In this document: piece after piece, positions 55,144 to 64,000 of the stretch
Position numbering within the stretch: position 1 is the first letter of the stretch
How the letters are laid out: every line of letters begins with the position of its first letter
Origin: Boswellia sacra
Lineage: Eukaryota > Streptophyta > Magnoliopsida > Sapindales > Burseraceae
DNA length: 64,000 bases
Reading direction: 5' to 3'
NCBI GenBank assembly: GCA_013180625.2
Contig: SNVD02014787.1
Span: forward strand, 1-64,000
Made by a program: the position numbers and the translations under genes
The notes under the pieces: model-generated
What the model was told of the DNA's origin: nothing
What the model saw: the letters and a program-made list of their open reading frames with translations, nothing else
Databases searched by the model: none

Positions 55144-57334
55144 GGTGACCTTTTTGGAAAACATTCACATTCATAAAATTCTAAGATGGTTTGGTTCTTC
55201 TTTGTGTAGCGGGCTGGTTCTCTATTCTTTTCTTTTTTTGGACATTAATAGGCTGGTTTGCTCTAATTTCTTTTCTTAATGTGGGCTGGTTTGATACTTC
55301 TTTGTATATTGGGTTGGTTTTTTTTTTTTCTTGTTTCCTTTGCTTGGTCTGGGCTACTTTAGTTAACATAGGTGTAGTGGCTTGCTTGGGTTTTTTTTCT
55401 CTAATTCTGTTTTCAGTCAAGTGAGCTGGACCGGTTTTGTTCATGGGAATGTGAGCTGCTGTGGCTAATTTAGTCATGGGTAAGTGGGCTGATTTTGGAT
55501 CAAAACACAAACACAAACAATAAAATGGTACATGTTCCACCAACCTAAAAAATTATTAACGACTAAAGAATAATAAGCAAAGCAACTTCTCCAATTAATA
55601 ACAAGTACAGTATAAATGCAGTGAACCTTGAAATGCATACCAGATGCGTGAAGCAGTGTATCCAATGCCAATGAGTCCCAAAGATCCTAAAATAAAAGAA
55701 AATGGAAACAAGTCAGCAGATAGACTATGGAAGTACCTTTGCTTGTTCAGAGAATGAAAGATGCTATTTGTTGTGTGGCGTTAGGGTTAGTGCAGAAATG
55801 AGCACTTAGTACAGGAAAAGAGGTAAGTTTAATACCACACTTAAAGATTGAGGATCATATTATTGTTGTCCATCCAAAGACCACTTTATCATTAATTATT
55901 ATAACGTTTTCATTGTAAAGAAAATAAGTTTGTTTTTCTCAAATAATATTGAAAACAAAGCAAACAGAATTTTCTATTTACAGGAAAAAATAAAACCTTT
56001 AATTTACCATGAGTTGCTACAATCTCCAGTTTAAATTATGGATGTGAGTGCATGTAATTTTGTACTTTTTTCACCTAGAATCTAACATATGCAGGCCATA
56101 AAGGATTGTAACAAGCATGAAAACATTTATGAGCAAGTATATCAAGCCGTAAACTAATAAGGTAACACAATAGTGCAGTTTAGTCAAAATTTTTATGTAA
56201 GCTCTGGTATCAGTGTGTAGTCCTGTCTAGTATCAACAATTAAAAATAACAATAAGAACAAAAATTACATCAAAAATTCACATGTTGTTGGAAATTATCT
56301 ATATTTGAACTCTTGTATCAAATTATCCAACATAAAAATAGTTCAAATGGAAATTGTTCATTCATTTCCAATTTCAATAAAAATGGAGAAAAAACACACA
56401 CATACAAAAGTTGAACAGAATCTAAATGGTACTAGTTTAAACTGTTCATTCATTTCCAATTTCATTCAAAACAAAAACAAATTCCAAACAAAAACGTTTG
56501 AGAAAAGAAATGAATACATCACTACAAACATCTCGTTACTATTATCTGACTTCCTCCAATTCATCACTACAAACCACTCCACACCCAATTGCACAACCAA
56601 TCCACACCCAATCGGACATTAACATAGCCGTATGCGGCTGCAAATCATCACTACAACCAATCCACACCCACAGTCCAAAGAATCAATCTCCAATCGGCAA
56701 AAATACCACAAAAATCACCCAACAACTTACAGCACAACGCACCAGAAATCGCTCAGCAAATCAAAAATTCCAATACCAAACAGCACATTACCTATCACCG
56801 GCGCTCTGTCACGTGAAGGGGGATCTGCCACACAGAAGTGACGATGGATGGTGAATTTGGTGATAGAGAGAGAGACGGATGGAGACCGAGATGGAAAACC
56901 GGCTCTATCACACAGAACCGACGACGGCTTCGTTCCCAGCTGCAGGAGAAATGGAGGCAGCAGCGGCAGGGTGGGGGGCCGATTTTGGTCTACACAAACT
57001 CGCACAGGGAGACCGAGACGCGGGGGAGGAGATCGAGAGGAAATCACGGCGAAATCACTTACAGGCGGGGCAAATGCGCGGAGGAAGACAGCGGCAGAGA
57101 AAATCGCAACGGGAGACCCAGGCGCGATGCAGACCGAGAGGAAATCGCAAGTTCTACGGCGGTTACAAGCGGGGGAAATCGCCGGAACAGCAGCGGCAGG
57201 GGGAGGGCGTCGATTTCGCTGAAGAGAGACACGCGAATGGGGGGGGGGGATTTCGCCGCAGAGAACTATAGGGAGGGAGGAAATCGAACGAAAAGGGGGG
57301 GGATTTAGGGTTTAATTTGGGAAATTTTAAAATC
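55144..57334 (-). other. 5' region of the CACTA element
   Basis: No transposase domain was found on either strand. A GC-rich part (56800-57310) with many GGCG and GGAG motifs probably holds the promoter and 5' leader of the gene at 53388-55143. Several overlapping open frames there occur on both strands and are composition effects. Confidence 0.5.
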
Positions 57335-57412
57335 TTTCTAGGGCGGTTTGTAAAACCGCCGTAGAACCATGTTTCCAAAACACGTCTGCGGCGGTTTTTA
57401 AAAACCGCCGCA
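57335..57412. repeat. CACTA subterminal repeats, right end
   Basis: Two hairpin-like pairs: GGGCGGTTTGTAAAACCGCC and GCGGCGGTTTTTAAAAACCG. These are far fewer than at the left end. One more GGCGGTT lies near 57155. Confidence 0.85.
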
Positions 57413-57450
57413 GAAGGGCGCATTATATGCCCCCCTCCCGTGTAGTGTTA

Positions 57451-57751
57451 TATATATATGTTACCGGCGGCATTCAAAACATAAAAGATTATATATATAT
57501 ACACTTAATTGAAAACACGTCCTATAATAATATTCAATGAGCACAAACAAGCTAAAATAAAAGTTATTATTGTTCAAAACAATTAGCATGATTAATGAAC
57601 ACAACAAGTTAGGCAATAAGACTCCAAATTATAAGGGAAATAGTTATTAATATTTTAAATATTAATATTGTTATAATATAATAATTATTTTATAAAATTT
57701 GGTACCTGCTACCATACATGCGCCGAAATCATATTATACCACTGGACCAAC
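57451..57751. other. AT-rich spacer between the CACTA and the long-LTR element
   Basis: It has short (TA)n runs. No gene. Confidence 0.5.
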
Positions 57752-60706
57752 TGAAACAACCCACTTTTTGGGCCAATTACAAGAAGCCTAAGCCCATTCT
57801 TTTATGTCAATCCAGCCCATATATCATCTCAACCCTTAGCAAAATTATATAAACAAGAAAAAAAAAAAAAAAGAGGACAATTCCATAGAAAATGGAGAGG
57901 AGTGACAGGAGTGAAGAGAGAAAAGAGGGAAGAGGCTTTTGGGGCTGTTGGAGAAGAAAAATCGGATGATTTTCATAATTCCAAGGCAATATTAAGTTAT
58001 TTTTGTATATTTCATGCAAGAGAATTGAAATTTAAGGAGATATTTGGATATTTTAGAATTTTTAGAGAGAGAAGGAAGATCAAGATGGAATTGAAGTCTT
58101 ATCTAAGGTAACTGATCATTTTTCTTGATGTTTATGGTTTGTCTTAGTGAATTTTAAGGTTTAAGATGTTGAAATGAAATCTAAGGTTCTGTGAACAGTG
58201 TATATTCCAAAAATTACTGTAGTCTGTTGTCTTTGAATCTGATTCTTTAATTTATATATGTTAAAATAGACATCCTAAGGATTTATTTAAAGTTGGATTC
58301 ACTAAAAAATGTTGAGTACCCGATTTTATATGAATTTTCAAATTTTATTGTTCACTATTAGAAATTCAGTTTTTCTGTAGAAAATCAGTATTGGGAAAGT
58401 TATTTGAGGTATCTAGAGGTCTTCAAAAATTATGAAATTTGGGATACGAGTTTGTATTTATGTCTCATTTAAATCTAGAGAGTTTTGTGATTTTAGGAAT
58501 TTATTACAAATTAGCATGTATTTTACAAAAGGGAGAGGTCAGTTATGGAAATGAATTTACAGGATTTTTGTATGTGGAAAATGAAGATTTTGAGGTACCT
58601 AATGAATTTAGAATGCTATGAAATTCTATATGGTATTAGATATGTATGTGTAGAAGGTCTGTATAAAATTTTAAACCATTTTGACAAGTCAATTGCTTAT
58701 TAAAAATCAGAGAACAAGAACTGCTCTGTTTAAGAAGTTTGAAAAAAGAGTTAATTAGGATTGATTGGATTAAGATATGAAGTTGGATATTTGGAATTTT
58801 AAACATTCAAGTTGATTATGAATTGAATATGATGTGATTAGCGCTTTTATGATGTTAGGACACGGAATGATTAATTCTTTGTTGAAGGATGTGGCCAGCT
58901 AGGTGGAACGTTCACTTTGGAATCAACTGCGAGCTAACCGAGTGTGCAACCAAATTAGTGAGTGGAAAAGTATTTTATTTTATGGGTTATAATGATTTCT
59001 CTAAATGTTATATTATTGATATTTTAGAAAGTTTTAGAGAGAGTAGAAGATTTATTTTTCTGGATAATTAAGAAATATGTTTTAGTATTTACTTAGTTAT
59101 GTTTATTTAACATTTTATAGAATTTTCGAGAATTTTAGCGAATTTAGAAGAGTTCAAGTTAGTTTCTTTTATATTTCTTGAGAGTAGATAGATCCATTTG
59201 TTTTACTTGCTTCAATTATTAATATGTTTCAGGGCTAGTTTTCAAAATGGCTGTAGACATGAATTTTAGTTTCAAAATTAGTTTTGAATAAAGATATGAC
59301 ATTTAGAAAGAAAAAATCAGATTTTATATTTAAAGTGCATTCTAGTTTTTCAGAAAGTTATAATTCGTAAATTTAGGGAAAGTGTGAAAGCATTGATATT
59401 TAAAGTTTTCATAGCCATTTGACTCAGGGATTTCTTAAAGCATTTAGAAATGTCCTTTTAAGTGTTTGTCATGGATTAATTCAAATAATACAAATATTTT
59501 CAGTTTTAGCTTGCATAAAATTTTCAGATTTTGATAAGTTTGCTTGAAAAAAGAAAGTTTAGCATATGAAGCAGTTTTTAAATGAAATCAATTTTAATAA
59601 AAATAAGAAGGTGCAATTATGTTATACTAAGCTAGTACCTAGATACTCGAACAGTTATTCAGATCACTTAGACAGTGATACAGATTGAGGCCTTTGGGGC
59701 CCGTTCAGATGCATATAGAGGCTTTGGGCCGTGTGATCTAGGCGTTTTAGCCCTTTGGAGGCAGCTCTGCGCATACGTATGACTAGTATAACAGGCCTGT
59801 GCGATGTTAGATCTTGCCAAGTACAGATAACTCTACCTGTGCGATATGAGATCTCGCCAGGTAGGATCAGGCAGCTTAAGGGATACCTGTTTAGTATATC
59901 AGTACAAGTTTTAAATATTTATATGAATTAAGAAAAGCAAAGTTCAGAAAAGAAAGATGCTTAGCAAATTTATATAAAATTTCTCCAAAATTTTTAGAAA
60001 GAATTTTACTATGATAGTTTATGTACTCTCAACAGCTTCATTATTTTATTGTTTTATAAAAATAAAAGCATAATTTTTCTCATGAGTTACATAAGTTTTT
60101 TTTAAAAGAAGATTTATACGGAAAGTTATACATTTTGTTTTAAATAACAGCTGAATAAATGTTTTAGCATGATCATCAAGAGCATCTTTATTGTATTATT
60201 GAAGATGATTATTTTATTATTTTAATTATAGACAACAAGAAGAAGTATTTTAATGAATTTAGTTATTCAATAGTTATTTATTTTAATGTTTTATGACATT
60301 TTAGATGATATGAAAGTTATGGTTTATAAAGATTATTTTTTTTAAGAGAGCAAAGATTTATTTTATAATAATATCATTTTTTTAGATTTATTTACAAATA
60401 TATCTCTATCCCCACTCACTGAGTTTTATACTCATTCCTTTATTTTATTTTTCTGTCTTTTTTAAAATTTTTTTCCCAGGTGAAAGCAAAATGTGATTTA
60501 GTTAGAAAGTATAGAGGCTCAGTCACGTGATGGTGCAAGGATGTGTTAAGGTTGTAATAGTTATATATTTTTTTTTAAATTTCATTTGTGGTTGTAATGG
60601 GAATTATTTCAAGTTTGTTCCATGAGAAAGATAAGAGTTAAGAAACAATCGGTAGTCCACAATTTTAGGCATATTTTGCCCGTGTAGCTAGGGACGGGTC
60701 ATATCA
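57752..60706 (+). repeat. 5' LTR of the long-LTR element
   Basis: It starts TGAAACAACCCACTTTTTGG and ends GACGGGTCATATCA. A TATA-like TTATATAAAC lies at about 57845-57854. The part at 59690-59900 has repeated CCTGTGCGATRTKAGATCT units. Confidence 0.85.
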
Positions 60707-60721
60707 ATTTGGTATCAGAGC

Positions 60722-62813
60722 ATGGTTAGGATTATGTAGACTCTTACTATATCAGATAGAAGTATTTGCTTTGGAAAGATGTAGTGGTCTGTGTAAGCAC
60801 CATCAAGCTTAGATGTGGCAACCTCATAAGAACATACTTAGAGAAATAAATTGGCTTAGCTCTAGTAGCTCAAAGAGAGATTAGTTAGTTATGACGTTAG
60901 ATACTTATCTTAGAAATTTGTTGCTTATCTAACTATTTTGCGATGTAGCCATTTGTTCGATATTAGTATTTTGAGTTGTTAAGATTTGAACAGGAATATT
61001 CGATACAAGGCTAGATACTTTTGTCAAGCATTGTGGATTAGAGGATTTATGTATAGCTTAATTTTTGAGTTCTGTTAATGCTATGAATTGTGATGATTTT
61101 CGTATTATGAAAATTGAGATTGTATGAAGAGTTGAGTTATAATAATTGTAATACGAGGAATTACATGGTATATGCTATTTTAGAATGCAAGGTATACTGA
61201 GGAGGAATTTAGAAACTTATGATTTGCTTGGATAATTTATATGACAATCGAGTTATGTATGATATGTAGTATATGATGACATAAGATGATTCAAGCTTTT
61301 ACTTTGAAGCATTGAGTTTTGAGAGTAGTAAGTCGAGATATGAGCATGCATTGAATGATAATGACACAATGCCTAGAGCATATCTTTACATAGTAATGTG
61401 ACATGAAAAAAAAAAATTAGTGAAGATGAAGTATTTAGTATCGATTCTATTATTGATGGGATAGTGATCAAGATTTTAGAGGTGGTGAAAGTACTTTTTG
61501 TGGAGCCTAGAATTTATGCTCTTGGTGTATTGTTATAAGTGAGTCATTGGAGCTTTAGTCAAAACTTATATGACATATATGGACAAGTATCTTACAAAAG
61601 AAATAAGTGAAGTATAGAAGGATTTTAGTGGCTTAATAAGAAACTATAAGGTTGGCTTCGCTTAGTTATGATAGTGGAACTATATCGATGTCATGACCTA
61701 ACTAAGGGTTTGAATCATGTGAGAGAGTTTTGAAATGAAGGGATTTGTATGGTTATAAGTTATGACGTTTTCATGTTATTTATATGACAAAAAGGGCTAT
61801 ACGGTAGTAAGTTAGATTTCCAAGTGATAGTTCAATATATGCATGTATTTATGTTTGACAATGTGCGTAGAGAAGTATATGCAATTCTATACATTATGGT
61901 ATGCAAGTGGACTCTTTATCTTGTATAGATTTTGGCATGGTTATTTGATTCAACTTATGGTTATGAATGGGTGTACATTATGTTTTGCAATAATAGTTAT
62001 AAATTTTTATATGTTATTAGTGAGAAGTTGAATTATTATTGTTGGATTTGTGATTAACTAAGCATTTCAAGAGTTTGGGACTAATGATATTATGTTAGAA
62101 GTCTATGGTGATTGAGTTGAGATGGGGATTTTCTGTAAAAGTTGAGTGATGGAAATGCATATTTGGAGTGCTAATTTTTTTTAAATGATTTGCAAGTTAG
62201 TTAATTTTGAAAGGCAAAGGAAACTTTGTCAGATTTTTATCAATAATTTTCATTAATGCACCCAGAGTAGTTTCAAGAAAAGTTTTGAAATAAGTTATAG
62301 TTATTACAAGTGCTTTATCAAGTTTGTGCAGTAGAAGTATAAAGAGTTTGCCTTTAGTAATGACTTATCCTGGTTATTGCTTTCCTTTAGAGCGTCCGGA
62401 TCCTAAGGATAGCAATAGCTAGGATACGTCATGCCAATTTGGCAACTCATTAATTAGTTTTAAGAAATAAAAATATGTATGTAAGAAGTTAAGAAAGAAG
62501 TTGTTACACTTATAAGTCAAAAGAATTGGGAATTGGTTTTCCTAACCTAGAGACAGATGTTGATTCACGTGGAAGGTGAAATATTCTTGCAGCAATCAGA
62601 CACTAATTCTTCTCTTGCGAGAAATCAAGGTTGTAGCTTATTGAAATGATTCTTGGTAGTGATTGTAGAAATAGAACAGTCATGTTACATGATTCTCAAA
62701 GCGTATGATTATAAAGGTATTGTTATATAGTACTACATGAATATGTTCTAGCACTTGGACACTTTAGACCTTTTGCAAATTTCGAGAACGAATTTTTTTT
62801 TAGAAGGTAGTAT
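60722..62813 (+). other. Interior of the long-LTR element
   Basis: About 2.1 kb with no open frame longer than about 60 codons. It shows short scattered stops in all frames and no retroviral motif. It ends in a polypurine-like tract before the 3' LTR. Confidence 0.7.
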
Positions 62814-64000
62814 TGAAACAACCCACTCTTTGGGCCAATTACAAGAAGCCCAAGCCCATTCTTTTATGTCAATCCAGCCCACATATCAGCCCAGCCCTTA
62901 GCAAAATTATATAAACAAGAAAAAAAAAGGATAATTCTAGAGAAAATGGAGAGGAGTGACGGGAGTAAAAGATGTGGCCAGCTAGGTGGAAAATTGACTT
63001 TGGAATCAACTGCGAGCTAACTGAGTTATGCAACCGAATTAGTGAGTGGAAAAGTATTTTATTTTATGGGTTATAATGATTTCTCTAAATGTTATATTAT
63101 AAATATTTTAGAAAGTTTTAGAGAGAGTAAACGATTTATTTTTCTAGATAATTAAGAAATATGTTTTGGTATTTACTTAGTTATGTTTATTTAACATTTT
63201 ATAGAATTTTTGAGAATTTTAGCGAATTTAGAAGAATTCAAGTTAGTTTCTTTTATATTTCTTGGAGGTAGATAGATCCATTTGTTATACTTACTTCAAT
63301 TATTAATATGTTTTAGGGCTAGTTTTCAAAATGGCTGTGGACATGAATTTTAATTTCAAAATTAGTTTTGAACAAAGATTTGACATTTAGAAAGAAAAAA
63401 TCAGATTTTATATTTAAAGTGCATTCTAGTTTTTCAGAAAGTTATAATTCGTAAATTTAGAGAAAGTGTGAAAGCATTGATATTTAAAGTTTTCATAGCC
63501 ATTTGACTCAAGGATTTCTTAAAGTATTTAGAAATATCCTTTTAAATGTTTGTCATGGATTAATTCAAATAATACAAATATTTTCAGTTTTAGCTTGCAT
63601 AAAATTTTCAGATTTTGATAAATTTGCTTGAAAAGAGAAAGTTTAGAATATGAAGCAGTTTTTAAATGAAATTAGTTTTAATAAAAATAAGAAGGTGCAA
63701 TTATGTTATACTAAGCTAGTACCCAAATACTCGAACAGTTATTCATATCACTTAGACAGTGATACAAATGGAGGCATTTGGAGCCCGTTCAGACACAAAT
63801 AGAGGCTTTGGGCCGTGTGATCTAGGCATTTTAGCCCTTTGGGGGCAGCTCTGCGCATGCGTATGACTAGTATAGCAGGCCTGTGCAATGTTAGATCTCG
63901 CCAAGTACAGATAACTCCGCCTGTGCGATGTTAAATCTCGCCAAGTAGGATCATGTAGCTTAAGGGGTACCTGTTTAGTATATCAGTACAAGTTTTAAAT
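62814..64000 (+). repeat. 3' LTR of the long-LTR element (partial)
   Basis: It starts TGAAACAACCCACTCTTTGG. It follows the 5' LTR closely except that about 970 bp, corresponding to roughly 57920-58887, is missing: GGAGTAAAAG here joins directly to ATGTGGCCAGC. It is cut by the window edge. Confidence 0.88.

Larger units (their letters stand above)
52480..57447 (-). mobile_element. CACTA (En/Spm) element, 5.0 kb
   Basis: The right end reads, in reverse complement, CACTACACGGGAGGGGGGCA. The left end is ACTACAACATTCAAAACC, having lost the first C. TTA flanks both sides (52477-52479 and 57448-57450), the 3-bp duplication of CACTA elements. Both ends carry subterminal ACGGCGGTTTT-type repeats, dense on the left. 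It encodes a Transposase_24-type protein on the minus strand. I find no TnpD-type catalytic transposase, so it looks non-autonomous. Confidence 0.92.
57752..64000 (+). mobile_element. Large Gypsy-derived element without coding capacity (LARD-like), right end off the window
   Basis: A 5' LTR of 2955 bp (57752-60706) is followed by the primer binding site TGGTATCAGAGC at 60710-60721. An interior of about 2.1 kb follows, then a purine-rich tract after TTTCGAGAACGAA (about 62780-62813), then the start of a second LTR at 62814. The tract context and the long LTRs resemble Del/Tekay chromoviruses. The interior has no gag or pol that I recognise. The 3' LTR end and right target duplication lie beyond base 64000. 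Confidence 0.82.

Noticed and set aside
56838..57308. Overlapping Arg/Gly-rich open frames in the GC-rich part of the CACTA element
   Set aside because: Open frames occur in several frames on both strands from base composition alone. There is no domain and no splice support.
58439..59071. Two 60-codon open frames in the long LTR
   Set aside because: They are short, lie inside the LTR, and the second is not preserved in the 3' LTR copy.

Overview
This is nuclear DNA from a flowering plant, most likely a eudicot. It holds Cf-type receptor-like protein (RLP) sequences, cysteine-rich receptor-like kinase (CRK) remnants and an LRK10L-type kinase remnant. The background is AT-rich with TATA-boxed promoters and spliced exons, and it contains Copia, Gypsy, CACTA, hAT, Mutator-like and pogo-like elements typical of plants. 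I cannot name the species. I saw no rRNA or tRNA gene, CRISPR array or operon.

Only one host gene looks intact: a single-exon RLP on the minus strand at 45698-48334 (878 aa, extracellular leucine-rich repeats, one membrane span, short basic tail). A decayed paralogue lies at 26755-29407. The two sit in a segmental duplication that includes their 3' flanks and about 1 kb of upstream sequence. Two later insertions into the pseudogene copy (a hAT-like element at 29962 and a Gypsy element at 31473) have matching empty sites in the other copy. A repeat unit of about 150 bp occurs upstream of both RLP copies and again as blocks at 41.7 kb and 51.3 kb.

Layout: 1-2965, 3' half of a Copia element inserted into exon 1 of a CRK pseudogene; 2966-9683, the rest of that pseudogene, with a 3.3 kb gag-only LTR element in intron 1; 9.7-17.4 kb, a GTCGAG-rich repeat, LTR relics, a second truncated CRK pseudogene (11609) and a truncated Copia (12107); 18.0-21.1 kb, a pogo-like element containing a Mutator-like element and a solo LTR; 21168-26377, a complete Copia with target duplication; 26.4-35.3 kb, the RLP pseudogene, hAT-like element and an internally deleted Gypsy; 35.3-42.3 kb, a hAT MITE, AT-rich DNA, degenerate repeats and an LTR; 43.0-45.4 kb, an LRK10L-type pseudogene cut by a Copia remnant, plus two foldback MITEs; 45.7-49.5 kb, the intact RLP and its upstream region; 50.9 kb, a third foldback MITE; 52480-57447, a CACTA element with a seven-exon transposase-associated gene; 57752 to the end, a Gypsy-derived element with LTRs of about 3 kb and no coding interior.

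This is a receptor (immune-type) gene cluster heavily worn by nested transposons. The most unusual items are the gag plus coiled-coil element without pol, the Gypsy polyprotein with two in-frame deletions, the CACTA gene with seven clean exons but one early stop, the foldback MITE trio, and the repeat unit shared by the RLP upstream regions. LTR comparisons were aligned by eye and percentages are approximate.
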